The translations under genes and the position numbers were made by a program. A DNA stretch of 64,000 bases from UBA11358 sp049517655 (lineage in GTDB: Bacteria; Verrucomicrobiota; Verrucomicrobiia; Limisphaerales; UBA11358): positions 1-64,000 of the forward strand of contig JBEKRQ010000001.1 in NCBI GenBank assembly GCA_049517655.1, given 5' to 3'. The stretch's first letter is position 1; each line of letters opens with the position of its first letter. Positions 52,359 to 61,325 of this stretch are shown one piece after another. A model generated the notes under the pieces. The model searched no databases and was not told where the DNA came from. It was given only the letters and a program-made list of their open reading frames with translations.

Positions 52359-53000
52359 ATGCTTTCGTTCATGGATGTCGCAGACGAAAAAGTACTTGTG
52401 TTCCCGCGTTCGGTTTTCGAGCAGCTTGGCGTTTTTCAAGGTTTTTGCGCTGATGTAAATCGCTATTTGCCGACGATTCTTTATCCTAGGAACCACAGTT
52501 TTATCCCCCGCTCCCAAGCTGAGATCGATCCTAGCTTCAAACAAATCATTCCTTATGTCGTGATTACAGACGGAACGAATGTTCTTCATTATATTCGCGG
52601 CAAGGATGCCGGTGAAAAACGTTTGGTTGCCAAGGGGTCAATCGGTATTGGCGGCCACATTGACGAAAATCAAGATCATACGCTTTTTTCTTTCGGTTTG
52701 CAGCAGGCATTTTTTCAAAGTGCAGTTGAGCGCGAAGTATGCGAAGAACTTTCGATTCAAGGCAAATTTGACGCAAAACCCGTGGGTCTCATCAACGACG
52801 ATTCCACCGAAGTCGGCCGGGTTCACTTTGGCATAGTGCATGTATTATTCCGCACATCCGAACAGGTGAGAAAAAATGAACGCGTCATTACGCAACTCAA
52901 ATGGTTGCCTTTTGAGGGTCTGAAGGTGAAACGTGAACAAATGGAAACTTGGTCGCAACTTTGCCTGGATAACCTGGATGCGTTGGTAAACAGAAGTTGA
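52359..53000 (+). CDS. NUDIX-related phosphohydrolase
   Basis: 213 residues from ATG 52359 (52371 also possible). The centre has a NUDIX-like box with an insertion: GGHIDENQDH, then AVEREVCEELSIQG. It matches GX5EX7REUXEEXGU only when the extra 12 or so residues are allowed. This is the layout of a predicted MutT-like family of longer proteins. Substrates could be nucleotide or cofactor diphosphates. It precedes lactate dehydrogenase by four bases and may be co-transcribed with it. Confidence 0.75.
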   Translation: MLSFMDVADEKVLVFPRSVFEQLGVFQGFCADVNRYLPTILYPRNHSFIPRSQAEIDPSFKQIIPYVVITDGTNVLHYIRGKDAGEKRLVAKGSIGIGGHIDENQDHTLFSFGLQQAFFQSAVEREVCEELSIQGKFDAKPVGLINDDSTEVGRVHFGIVHVLFRTSEQVRKNERVITQLKWLPFEGLKVKREQMETWSQLCLDNLDALVNRS

Positions 53001-53004
53001 ACAG

Positions 53005-53976
53005 ATGAACAAGGAACATTGGAGGTCGAGAAAGGTGGTGATTGTCGGGGCTGGTGCCGTGGGTTCCACCTTTGCTTATACGCTGGCTCAAAGCGGACTG
53101 GCTGACGAGATAGGTCTGCTGGACGCCAATCATGAACTGGCAATGGGGCAGGTGCTCGATTTGGCCCATGGCCAGGCCTTTTTCCCATCGGTTCAGATTC
53201 GCGTGGCCGAGAAAGCGGACTATGCCGATGCCCACCTGATTGTCATTACGGCCGGGGCCAAGCAACGGCCCGGTGAATCGCGTCTGGCGCTGTTGCAACG
53301 AAACGCCGAAATCATCCAAAATATCATGGATGAAATCCTGCGGCAGAATTCACCGGCAGTCGTATTGGTGGTGAGCAATCCGGTGGACATTCTGACCTAT
53401 GTCGCCCAAAAACGTTCCGGCTGGCCGCGCGGACGCGTCATCGGGTCGGGCACGGTGCTGGACAGCATGCGGTTCCGCTATTTGTTGAGCCAGCATTGCG
53501 GGGTGGATGTGCACAACGTGCATGCCTACATCCTCGGAGAACATGGAGACAGCGAACTGGCCGCATGGTCCATGACCAATATGGCCGGTGTGCCGGTCGA
53601 ACAATTTTGCCCTCTTTGTGGAAAATGCGACAACTGGGAAGAGTCCCGGCGTAAAATTGCCGAGGCGGTGAAGAATTCCGCCTACCACATCATTGATTAC
53701 AAAGGGGCAACTTGGTTTGCCGTCGGCCTGGCCCTGACGCGAATCACAGGGGCAATCCTGCGCAATCAAAACAGCGTGCTCACGGTTTCGGCGGTGTTGG
53801 AAGGGGAGTATGGTTTAAGCGGAGTGTGTCTGGGAGTGCCCTGCGTCCTTTCACAAAAAGGCATCGAACGCATCCTAGAAGTTAACCTGCCGCCTAAAGA
53901 ACAAAATGCCCTCGAAAAGTCCGCAACCATTCTGCGGGAAATGCTCACGCAATTGAAATTGCCCGGCACATCATAA
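53005..53976 (+). CDS. ldh: L-lactate dehydrogenase
   Basis: 323 residues. A Rossmann fold (VVIVGAGAVGSTFAYTLA) is followed by the substrate loop AKQRPGESR, with Gln in the position that selects pyruvate over oxaloacetate. The catalytic Arg follows near VSNPVDILTY, and the proton relay is GEHGDSE with its His. The Gln argues for lactate rather than malate dehydrogenase. It interconverts pyruvate and lactate with NADH during fermentation. It lies between a NUDIX and a cupin gene on the same strand. Confidence 0.94.
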   Translation: MNKEHWRSRKVVIVGAGAVGSTFAYTLAQSGLADEIGLLDANHELAMGQVLDLAHGQAFFPSVQIRVAEKADYADAHLIVITAGAKQRPGESRLALLQRNAEIIQNIMDEILRQNSPAVVLVVSNPVDILTYVAQKRSGWPRGRVIGSGTVLDSMRFRYLLSQHCGVDVHNVHAYILGEHGDSELAAWSMTNMAGVPVEQFCPLCGKCDNWEESRRKIAEAVKNSAYHIIDYKGATWFAVGLALTRITGAILRNQNSVLTVSAVLEGEYGLSGVCLGVPCVLSQKGIERILEVNLPPKEQNALEKSATILREMLTQLKLPGTS

Positions 53977-54002
53977 AAAGGAAGCGACAAAGGAAAACAA
54001 CC

Positions 54003-54350
54003 ATGCCGCAAGATGCCCCGTCAAAACCCAAGGGATTGCCTGGAGCACAGGCGGCCTGGGCCGCTGAACTTGTCAGTTATCAGGCCGGCGCCATCGTCAG
54101 CCGTGAAATTGTGAAGAAACCGACCGGCACCGTGACCTGTTTTGCGTTCGACGAAGGACAGGGTTTGAGCGAACACACCGCGCCGTTCGATGCGCTGGTG
54201 CAGGTGTTGGAAGGTAAAGTGGAAATCACAATTTCCGGCAAGCCGCATTGCCTGCAAGGCGGCGAGCTGATTCTCATGCCGGCCAATCAGCCGCATACGC
54301 TCAAGGCCCTCACGCGTTTCAAAATGCTTCTGACGATGATCCGGTCGTAG
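54003..54350 (+). CDS. Cupin-domain protein
   Basis: 115 residues, one small beta-barrel of the cupin-2 type. The metal-site motifs are partly visible: EHTAPFDALVQVLEG (His) and PANQPHTLKAL (His). A purine-rich AAAGGAAA site lies before ATG 54003, 27 bases after lactate dehydrogenase. Such proteins bind metals or small ligands and often act as sensors or simple enzymes. The substrate is unknown. Confidence 0.85.
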   Translation: MPQDAPSKPKGLPGAQAAWAAELVSYQAGAIVSREIVKKPTGTVTCFAFDEGQGLSEHTAPFDALVQVLEGKVEITISGKPHCLQGGELILMPANQPHTLKALTRFKMLLTMIRS

Positions 54351-54397
54351 AGAATAGTTTTCGGGAGGCCAAGCTCTGCGAGCCCCTGAAACGGCAG

Positions 54398-54518
54398 GGC
54401 GGGTTGTCCCCAGCCCGCCGAATGAGCGACGCGATGAGGACATCGCGCCCTACCTAAAATCGTGGCACAGACGTCTCGTCTGTGTTCCAATTTTCACAGG
54501 CCAGAAGCCTGTGCCACG
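54398..54518. repeat. Two REP-like hairpins before dapL
   Basis: GGCGGGTT pairs with AGCCCGCC at 54398-54419 and is the inverted form of the element at 41738. Right of it CGTGGCACAG (54461-54470) pairs with CTGTGCCACG (54509-54518), enclosing CACAG/CTGTG and ACAGGC/GCCTGT hairpins. Together they would fold into a cruciform-like structure in the dapL leader. Confidence 0.8.
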
Positions 54519-54581
54519 TTCTTGCTTCACCATGCAAATTGGATTAGTATCCCGGTTCTGAATGATACTCGAATACGAGCT

Positions 54582-55820
54582 ATGGCATTTCTGAACGACA
54601 ATTATCTCAAACTGAAAGCCGGCTATTTGTTTCCTGAAATCGGCCGGCGCGTGAAAGTTTTCTGCGAAGCGAACCCCGAAGCCGCCCAGCGCCTCATCCG
54701 CTGCGGCATCGGCGACGTGACTGAGCCGTTGCCGGCGGCAGCGATTGCCGCGATGCACAAAGCCGTGGACGAAATGGCTGTGCGCGAGACGTTCAAAGGC
54801 TACGGCCCGGAACAAGGCTACGAATGGCTGCGCGCTGCCATTGCCAAAAATGATTTCCGCGACCGTGGTTGCGACGTGGCCGATGACGAGATTTTTGTCA
54901 GCGACGGCACCAAATGCGACACGGGCAACATCCTCGATATTCTTGGGCACAAAAACAAAATCGCCGTCAGCGACCCGGTTTACCCGGTCTACGTGGACAC
55001 AAACGTCATGGCCGGCCACACCGGCGAGGCCAACGAAGCCGGCAATTATTCGAAGCTTGTTTATTTGCCTTGCCGGCCGAGCAACGGTTTCATTCCTGAA
55101 CCGCCGAAACGGCATGTGGACGTGATTTATCTTTGCTCGCCGAACAACCCGACCGGCGCGGTGGCGAATCGTCCCCAACTCGAAGCGTGGGTGAAATACG
55201 CGCTCGAACAAAAGGCCATCATTTTGTTCGACGCGGCTTACGAGGCTTACATCACCGACCCGGTGCTGCCGCATTCGATTTACGAAATTCCCGGCGCGCG
55301 TGACTGCGCCATCGAGTTTCGCAGTTGCTCGAAAAACGGCGGATTCACCGGCGTGCGCTGTGCGTTCACCGTTGTTCCCAAAACGCTCAATGCCCAGACG
55401 AAATCCGGCGAGTTCAAACCGTTACATCCGTTGTGGCTGCGGCGCATGACGACGAAGTTCAACGGCGTGAGCTATATTGTCCAGCGTGGCGCAGAAGCGC
55501 TTTACTCGCTGGAAGGCAAAGCGCAAGTGAAGGCTCTTATCGAGCATTATCTCGGCAATGCGAAAGTGTTGCGAGAAGGCGCAAAGAATGCCGGACTGAA
55601 AGTTTTCGGCGGTTTGAATGCGCCCTATATTTGGGTGAGAACGCCCAAAGGCGTCACCAGCTGGCAAGCATTTGACAAAATTCTTGGCGCAGCCAACGTG
55701 GTCATTACGCCCGGCAGCGGTTTTGGCTCGAAAGGCGAGGGCTATTTCCGCATCAGCGCTTTCAACAGCCGCGCCAATGCCGGGGAAGTCGCCCGCCGAT
55801 TGCAGGGGTTGAAGTGGTGA
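54582..55820 (+). CDS. dapL: LL-diaminopimelate aminotransferase
   Basis: 412 residues from ATG 54582, the usual length. It makes LL-diaminopimelate from tetrahydrodipicolinate in one step, the route used by Chlamydiae, Verrucomicrobia and plants. The start NDNYLKLKAGYLFPEIGRR is a clear family signature. GYGPEQGYEWLR and SPNNPTGAV are present, and the PLP lysine is Lys251 in SCSKNGGFTGVR. A strong hairpin repeat lies between it and the upstream cupin gene. Confidence 0.96.
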   Translation: MAFLNDNYLKLKAGYLFPEIGRRVKVFCEANPEAAQRLIRCGIGDVTEPLPAAAIAAMHKAVDEMAVRETFKGYGPEQGYEWLRAAIAKNDFRDRGCDVADDEIFVSDGTKCDTGNILDILGHKNKIAVSDPVYPVYVDTNVMAGHTGEANEAGNYSKLVYLPCRPSNGFIPEPPKRHVDVIYLCSPNNPTGAVANRPQLEAWVKYALEQKAIILFDAAYEAYITDPVLPHSIYEIPGARDCAIEFRSCSKNGGFTGVRCAFTVVPKTLNAQTKSGEFKPLHPLWLRRMTTKFNGVSYIVQRGAEALYSLEGKAQVKALIEHYLGNAKVLREGAKNAGLKVFGGLNAPYIWVRTPKGVTSWQAFDKILGAANVVITPGSGFGSKGEGYFRISAFNSRANAGEVARRLQGLKW

Positions 55821-55901
55821 ATTTCACCATCGGCAGGTTGAATCGTCCAGCGGCTACCTGCTCGCGACGCATGTCGCGAGTTGTTTGGCGGCGCAAGGGT
55901 G

Positions 55902-56642
55902 CTAGATCAGGTTTAGGCGTTCTGCCCTTGTGCCAATCAGGCTATCTAAAGTCAGTTCCGTCTTTGGGGATGGCGACCCGGATTTCTTGATGAATAGGAA
56001 AACCGGGAAGATCCTCATGTCTTGAATCAGCTCTGAATGGGCGGCGCAGAGGGCGGTGAGCTGAAAGACGAGGTTGCTCAAAGCCGGTGCGTCCTGCCAT
56101 TGCTCGAAATGAGGCCAGTGGGCCCAGCCCCAGTCCTCAAGTACGTAAATTCCCCCCGGGCGGAGGAGGGGGAAGGCAATCTCAAAGGTTCGGCGGGAGA
56201 GTTCATATTGATGCGATGCGTCGTCGATAATCAGGTCGATGGGGTTGTCCCCGAATTCGGAGGCAACAATGGACCTAATAGCCTCACCGTTATCTTGGGA
56301 GACATTGTAGTGTATGCTGACTCTGCGGCCAACAGGGTGCTTGTCCAAAAATTCTTGAACTCCCGAGATCGGTGGGCGTAGATCGATGCCGACATACTTC
56401 TGGAGGTTGAACATCAGCATGAGGAGTACCGGAGAGCCGCCTTGGTATGTGCCGAATTCAAGGACGCGGGCCGGAGGTGTCTTCTCGAAGATCTCTTGAT
56501 AGAGGTCTATCGAATGCTTGTCTTTGATAAGAATGACCTCTTCGGAGGAGGTTTCGTATTTTGCATAGTCAGATAAAATACACTTGAAGTTGACGCCTTC
56601 CAGGGCGAACTCAGTCTCGGACTTCCAATCGATGGTGGGCAT
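55902..56642 (-). CDS. Class I SAM-dependent methyltransferase
   Basis: 246 residues. Motif I is VLEFGTYQGGSP near 60-71 and motif II follows in YVGIDLRPP. The segment DLIIDDASHQYELSRRTFE resembles the catalytic metal and base region of CmcI- or macrocin-type methyltransferases. The rest is a helical cap and a C-terminal tail with Trp-rich WGWAHWPHFEQW. The substrate is unknown; it could modify a surface sugar. It is a single gene, convergent with dapL. Confidence 0.85.
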   Translation of the reverse strand: MPTIDWKSETEFALEGVNFKCILSDYAKYETSSEEVILIKDKHSIDLYQEIFEKTPPARVLEFGTYQGGSPVLLMLMFNLQKYVGIDLRPPISGVQEFLDKHPVGRRVSIHYNVSQDNGEAIRSIVASEFGDNPIDLIIDDASHQYELSRRTFEIAFPLLRPGGIYVLEDWGWAHWPHFEQWQDAPALSNLVFQLTALCAAHSELIQDMRIFPVFLFIKKSGSPSPKTELTLDSLIGTRAERLNLI

Positions 56643-56849
56643 AGGTCAGTGCTTCTTACTAGAATGGGGGAGCATCTTGCGCCGCCTAACAAGTCGGTAT
56701 GTAACAAAACCGTTGTATATCCCCGTTCATGGAAGCATTAGCTAACGGATTTGAAGTGGCTTGTCCAGCGGCTATCGGCGAAAGCGACGAACTGAAAAGC
56801 CCGATCACCCTCCCACCTCCTGATGGGTGCCTGAAGGATTTTCGAAAAA

Positions 56850-57215
56850 TTATGGGGCCTGAATGACCTGGGCAGTATGTGTCGTCATCGACGACAAAAT
56901 ACTCAAGCTGGCGAAGGTTGAAGGCGGATAATCGGTAAAGCAAAACCGCGACTGGCCTGCCTGGATGACCTCGCCCGGTCGCAGCTTGTGGGACAAGATT
57001 CGATTACCGTCCACCAAAGTGCCGTTGCTGGAACGGAGATCCATGGCAAAAAAATCGGCTCCTTGGCTTAGGATTAAAAAATGGTTACTCGAAAGGGTAT
57101 CATCCTCCACACATGCGTCCGCGTGATCACCCCGTCCGACAACCAGCGGTTTCTGTCCCAAAGCCCAGTGTTGGACCACCGAGCCGTCCGTCCGTATCTG
57201 ATACAGGAATGCCAT
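56850..57215 (-). CDS. FHA-domain protein
   Basis: 121 residues: almost the whole protein is one forkhead-associated domain. The phosphothreonine-binding pattern is intact: VVGRGDHADACVEDDTLSSNHF, then DLRSSNGTLVDG (the GR, S..H and NGT elements). It binds threonine-phosphorylated proteins. No partner kinase or secretion gene is next to it. The region to its left (56643-56849) is non-coding. Confidence 0.9.
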   Translation of the reverse strand: MAFLYQIRTDGSVVQHWALGQKPLVVGRGDHADACVEDDTLSSNHFLILSQGADFFAMDLRSSNGTLVDGNRILSHKLRPGEVIQAGQSRFCFTDYPPSTFASLSILSSMTTHTAQVIQAP

Positions 57216-57351
57216 ATTTGCCTTCCCTTTAATTCATTCACCAGCGAGTTGAAGCTAAGACACACTGTGCCTGCGATGTCAATCCCGACTTGTCGGGAAA
57301 CGAAACGGTCAGCCGACGTTGGTTCCGGCAATTTTGTCAGGCCGCATTTCT

Positions 57352-57999
57352 TTAGGGTGCTGGTGGTGCATTCGTGCAGGCGACTTGGTAAAACCTCTTA
57401 GCCTGTCCAGCGAGAACGGCATCGTTGGTGCAAAACCCGTTGCCATTTCCAGGAAGCCAAGGGGTGAGTGGCACCCACTGGTTCGTGGTCAAAACCGAAC
57501 AACACTGCAACTGATACCACTCATTGGTGGCGGTGTCCCAGCAGAGCTCAACCTGTGAAGCGCGGATGGAAAGACGCGGTGGCTCAGGCACAGACACCGA
57601 GAACGCTTGTGTCTTCACTGTCACGCCCCACGCTCCAAAGACGAAATTGTAGTTGCCCGGCGGGAGCGTTCCTAGGTTGTACTGCGTGGAGACAGTGGTG
57701 ACGATGTCCATGCACTCCATCCCCACCTCCGTCCAGAATTGCGCATCCACAGACACGATGTTTCCGAGGAGCAGAGGTTGGCCCCAATTGCCGACGGATA
57801 CGCACGAGTTGGGCAAATCCACGGTGACCGCCACGGACACGGTTGCCCCATTCGTTTGGGGACTAATAGTAACGGCAGCCGGAGAAGGAATGTAAGGCTC
57901 GAGCGTCTGTGCCCCGCATTCGGGGACGGTTTGCGGCCCAAGCACGACGATGACAAGGGACACAACGATGATATGAATGTCTTTGAGTGTTGTTTTCAT
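57352..57999 (-). CDS. Secreted Cys-containing protein with beta-sandwich domains
   Basis: 215 residues. A signal peptide (IHIIVVSLVIVVLGPQ) is followed by an Ig-like domain and a C-terminal segment ELCWDTATNEWYQLQCCSVLTTNQWVP. That segment has the W..TN.WYQLQ.S..LTTN.W pattern common to many secreted Verrucomicrobia proteins. Paired cysteines suggest disulphides. No enzymatic motif is present. A 24-bp near-palindrome lies 50-75 bases upstream of its start. Confidence 0.75.
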   Translation of the reverse strand: MKTTLKDIHIIVVSLVIVVLGPQTVPECGAQTLEPYIPSPAAVTISPQTNGATVSVAVTVDLPNSCVSVGNWGQPLLLGNIVSVDAQFWTEVGMECMDIVTTVSTQYNLGTLPPGNYNFVFGAWGVTVKTQAFSVSVPEPPRLSIRASQVELCWDTATNEWYQLQCCSVLTTNQWVPLTPWLPGNGNGFCTNDAVLAGQAKRFYQVACTNAPPAP

Positions 58000-58442
58000 G
58001 GTTACGTGTACGTTTAGTTTTGTGGTGGTGCGATGCGGCCTGACAGGTATTCGGCCAAACCACGGTTTGGCCGAGTTCGGGAGGCAAGATTCTTGCTTTC
58101 CCTATCATGTACCTAGAATAAGCTAGTTTACGAGTAAAAGGCAAGTTAATAATTTGGCCTAATTTATGAATGCAAGCTTAAGTAGCTTTCCAAGACGTCC
58201 TACTAATGCGGCTAATGCTACAGCCCGCCAAAGGAGGCCTTTGGGCGACTGGTTCCGAACCCGAAGTTAAAGTTTTTGGATCAGTGCCGGGAAGTCATGC
58301 GGTTCAAACGCCTTTTCTCTGCGCATGGAGACGGTCTTGCGTTGTTCGCAATCAAATTAACCATTGGCAATCAACTGCCAGTCTGTTATTCAAATCGTTC
58401 GCTTTTTACCGAAGCGGCTGAACTTTTAACCAAAACGATTTT
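58000..58442. other. Gap upstream of the small basic protein
   Basis: No gene. A palindrome at 58051-58074 (TCGGCCAAACC, AC, GGTTTGGCCGA) has an 11-bp perfect stem with a two-base centre and faces the secreted-protein promoter. It could be an operator or a short repeat. The right-hand part holds no further structure that I can support. Confidence 0.55.
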
Positions 58443-58598
58443 ATGTCACAGCATCGCAGTCTGCGCGCGGCGTCCACTCTTGGCAGCAAGCGCAATGTCC
58501 TCAAACGTTTCGAGCGTGTGGCGCTTCTTAAAAAGCGCGGCCAGTGGAAAAACGGCGACCGCATCACCGGCCTCCGCAAAACCAAGCCGGACGCCTAG
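58443..58598 (+). CDS. Chlamydia/Verrucomicrobia small basic protein
   Basis: 51 residues, strongly basic, beginning MSQHRSLRAASTLGSKRNVL and including KRFERVALLKKRGQW and RITGLRKTKPDA. This fits the small basic protein family restricted to Chlamydiae and Verrucomicrobia. It is too short to stand out in an ordinary frame scan, but its frame, start and composition are right. Its role is unknown; high charge and conservation suggest an RNA- or ribosome-associated protein. The pseudouridine synthase gene follows 85 bases downstream, which fits such a link. Confidence 0.88.
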   Translation: MSQHRSLRAASTLGSKRNVLKRFERVALLKKRGQWKNGDRITGLRKTKPDA

Positions 58599-58683
58599 AG
58601 AAGGTAGAAGGCAGAATGATGAATGCAGAAATATTTCCCGAGTTCCGTTTCTGCATTCTACATTCTTAATTCTGCATTCGCAC

Positions 58684-59394
58684 GTGGTTCGTCTTCAAAA
58701 ATTTCTGGCCGATGCCGGTGTGGCTTCGCGCCGCACAGCGGAACAAATCATTATGGCCGGGCGGGTCAGCGTCAACGGCCAGTCCGTTTGCCGGTTCGGA
58801 ACGAAAGTTGATCCAGTGCATGATAAAGTGGCTGTGGACGGCAAGCCGGTTCGCGCCAAACGCAAGCTTTACGTGGCCCTGCACAAGCCGCCCGGCTGTG
58901 TTTGTTCGCGCAAGGATGAATTGGGACGTCCGGTAATCCACGATTTATTGCCAAAAGAATGGCAAATGCTTCATTCCGTTGGCCGTTTGGATTTCGACAG
59001 TGAAGGATTGATTTTTCTGACCAATGATGGACAATTCGCCTTGCACCTGACGCATCCGCGCTACGGCGTCCGCAAAAAGTATGTGGTCACCGTTGCAGGC
59101 CGGGTGGACAAGGCGATGCTCGCGGAGTTTACGCGCGGCGTCTGGCACGCGGGCGAAAAGCTCCGGGCGCAGGCGGTGCGGCTCGTTTCAGCCGGTCGTG
59201 CGCGAAGTGTGGTGGAATTGGAACTGGGCGAAGGCAGGAACCGCGAGGTGCGGCGGCTGTTTGAATCGCAGGGTTTGACGGTGAAACGGTTGCAGCGGAC
59301 GCAGATTGGGAAAATCAAATTGGGCGAGTTGAAACCGGGCCGATGGCGGACATTGACAGAGACAGAGATAAGAACTTTACTTTTAGAATTATGA
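58684..59394 (+). CDS. 16S/23S rRNA pseudouridine synthase (RsuA/RluB family)
   Basis: 236 residues from GTG 58684; a longer upstream frame crosses the small basic protein and is not real. An S4 RNA-binding domain (RLQKFLADAGVASRRTAEQII, then GRVSVNGQSV) precedes the catalytic domain. The active-site motif VGRLDFDSEGLIFLTNDG supplies the catalytic Asp, and EGRNREVRRLFES closes the domain. Enzymes of this family isomerise one uridine in ribosomal RNA. The space before it contains TTCTGCATTC-type inverted repeats. Confidence 0.92.
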   Translation: MVRLQKFLADAGVASRRTAEQIIMAGRVSVNGQSVCRFGTKVDPVHDKVAVDGKPVRAKRKLYVALHKPPGCVCSRKDELGRPVIHDLLPKEWQMLHSVGRLDFDSEGLIFLTNDGQFALHLTHPRYGVRKKYVVTVAGRVDKAMLAEFTRGVWHAGEKLRAQAVRLVSAGRARSVVELELGEGRNREVRRLFESQGLTVKRLQRTQIGKIKLGELKPGRWRTLTETEIRTLLLEL

Positions 59395-60362
59395 AAATGA
59401 ATTACTGGCTGACTTTGGGCGTGATGATGGTGACGAGCGCAGTCGCGCAGGACAACACAAACGCGGTGCCGCAAATGCCCGCGCCAACCGCTCCTTCGCC
59501 CGCGGAAGTCGCGCCCGCGGCAACGGCTGTTGAGACCGGCGCCCCGGCGGCAAACGCGAAGCCTGCCAAACACAGAAAGCACAAAGCCGCTGCGCCGGGA
59601 AAAATTACTTTTACCGAACCAACAGCCACACTCGTTGCCGGCCCGGCGGAAGTCGCTGTAAACGTCAATGTTCGCGGTCAGGCCGGCCTCAAGGGTGATG
59701 TGGTGGCGCATCTCGTCAAAGGCGACGCGGTGACGGTTTTGTCTCAAATCAACCTGGACAAACACAAGGCCGATGAACCTGCGCAATGGGCGAAAATTGC
59801 TCTTCCAACGAGCGCGCACGTTTGGGTCAGGACCCTGTTCATTGACGAGACGAATAAAACGGTTCTGCCAAAGAAATTAAATCTGCGCGCCGGGCCGAGT
59901 GAAAATTACAACGTCCTCGGCGTCATTGAACGCGGCATGCCGGTGAGCGAAGTCAAAACCAAGGGTGACTGGATGGAAATTGACGCGCCGACCAATGCCT
60001 TTGCTTTCGTCGCCGCAATGTATTTGAAACAGGCAACTCCGGCGACGCCGGCTGTTGAGACCACGCCCATTGTGGCTGAACCGATGGCACCGCTGGTCGA
60101 GCAAGCCCCGCCGCCCCAGCCGCGCATCGTCACGCACGAAGGTGTTGTGCGTCACGTCGTCAGCCTCGTCGCACCGACGGATTACGAGTTGTTTGATCCC
60201 AATACGGGCCAGAATATTGATTATCTTTACACGACTTCCACGAGCCTCGATCTCAAACGTTATAAAGGCCGGCACATTGTTGTGACGGGTGAGGAGGGAC
60301 TCGACACACGCTGGAATAACACACCTGTTCTCAACATCCAGAGCATTCAGGTGGCCGAGTAA
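59391..60362 (+). CDS. Periplasmic SH3-domain protein
   Basis: 323 residues from ATG 59391, overlapping the pseudouridine synthase stop (ATGA). A signal peptide (MNYWLTLGVMMVTSAVA) leads into an Ala/Pro-rich linker. Two bacterial SH3 domains follow: VNVNVRGQAGLKGDVVAHL near 100-150 and LNLRAGPSENYNVLGVIERG near 165-215. After another Pro-rich linker comes a C-terminal OB-like segment (DYLYTTSTSLDLKRYKGRHIVVTGEEG). SH3b domains often bind the cell wall. The C-terminal part resembles a DNA/sugar-binding barrel but is not assigned. Confidence 0.8.
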   Translation: MKMNYWLTLGVMMVTSAVAQDNTNAVPQMPAPTAPSPAEVAPAATAVETGAPAANAKPAKHRKHKAAAPGKITFTEPTATLVAGPAEVAVNVNVRGQAGLKGDVVAHLVKGDAVTVLSQINLDKHKADEPAQWAKIALPTSAHVWVRTLFIDETNKTVLPKKLNLRAGPSENYNVLGVIERGMPVSEVKTKGDWMEIDAPTNAFAFVAAMYLKQATPATPAVETTPIVAEPMAPLVEQAPPPQPRIVTHEGVVRHVVSLVAPTDYELFDPNTGQNIDYLYTTSTSLDLKRYKGRHIVVTGEEGLDTRWNNTPVLNIQSIQVAE

Positions 60363-61228
60363 TGCCGCCGGACAATCTCATTGACGGCCGCGCCATTGCC
60401 GCGCAAATCCAGCGCGAACTTGCACAACGCGTCGCCGAGTTGAAGAAACGCGGCGTGCAACCCGGCCTCGCGTTCGTTCGCGTGGGTGAAAACCCGGCTT
60501 CCAAAGTCTATGTCAATCGCAAGGAAAAAGCCTGCGCCGAACTCGGCATTTTTTCCAAAACACATTTTTTACCGGAGCAAACGAGCGAAGCCGAATTGCT
60601 CGCCTTGTTGAAAAAGCTGAACGCGGATTCCCGTTTGCACGGAATTTTGGTCCAGGCACCGTTGCCAAAACAAATTCGCGAGTCGGTGATTTATTCGAGC
60701 GTGCTGCCGCAAAAGGATGTGGATGGTTTTCATCCGGTGAACGTCGGCAAATTGATGCTCGGCGATCCCAGCGGTTTTCAGCCCTGCACACCAGCGGGTA
60801 TTCGTGAATTGCTGATTCGCTCAAACGTGAAAATCGAAGGCGCCGAAGTGGTGATTTTGGGGCGCGGTAACATCGTCGGCAAACCGATGGCCGCGATGCT
60901 TTGTCAAAAAAACGCGCACGGCAACGCGACCGTCACGATTTGTCATTCGGCCACGCGCGACATCAAGGCGCATTGCCTCCGCGCGGACATCCTAATCGCG
61001 GCGATGGGTGTCGCCGAATTTGTGAAGGCCGACATGGTCAAACCCGGCGCGGTGGTGATTGACGTGGGTGTCAACCGCGTGAATGGAAAACTGGTGGGCG
61101 ACGTGGATTTCGCCCGCGTTCAGCCGATTGCCGGGAAAATCACGCCGAATCCCGGCGGTGTCGGCCCGATGACCATTGCGATGCTGATGCAAAACACCGT
61201 GCGCGCGGCGGAGTCAAACCACCAATGA
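60362..61228 (+). CDS. folD: Methylenetetrahydrofolate dehydrogenase/cyclohydrolase
   Basis: 288 residues. The start overlaps the upstream stop by one base (TAATG). FolD interconverts 5,10-methylene- and 10-formyl-tetrahydrofolate with NADP. The substrate motif VNRKEKACAELGI carries the catalytic Lys, HGILVQAPLPKQI and QKDVDGFHPVNVG follow, and the NADP site is GRGNIVGKPMAAML. The C-terminal PNPGGVGPMTIAML closes the family. The order rRNA synthase, SH3 protein and folD in one transcript has no clear functional logic. Confidence 0.96.
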   Translation: MPPDNLIDGRAIAAQIQRELAQRVAELKKRGVQPGLAFVRVGENPASKVYVNRKEKACAELGIFSKTHFLPEQTSEAELLALLKKLNADSRLHGILVQAPLPKQIRESVIYSSVLPQKDVDGFHPVNVGKLMLGDPSGFQPCTPAGIRELLIRSNVKIEGAEVVILGRGNIVGKPMAAMLCQKNAHGNATVTICHSATRDIKAHCLRADILIAAMGVAEFVKADMVKPGAVVIDVGVNRVNGKLVGDVDFARVQPIAGKITPNPGGVGPMTIAMLMQNTVRAAESNHQ

Positions 61229-61317
61229 ACACGAATAAACACGATTAAGAAACCGATTTGCAAAAAATGGCTTTGCCAGTGAATCTTCGTGTTCATTTGT
61301 GTCCATTCGTGGTTAAA
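61218..61317. repeat. CACGAATAAACACGA inverted repeat after folD
   Basis: AATGAACACGAATAAACACG at 61225-61244 is matched in inverse by TCGTGTTCATTTGTGTCCAT at 61288-61307. It belongs to the same family as 35405-35568. It ends 9 bases before the next gene. Confidence 0.65.
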
Positions 61318-61325
61318 TCAAGTTT

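Noticed and set aside
58276..59394. 372-codon version of the pseudouridine synthase
   Set aside because: The first 136 codons overlap the small basic protein in another frame and lack S4-domain character; GTG 58684 is the better start.
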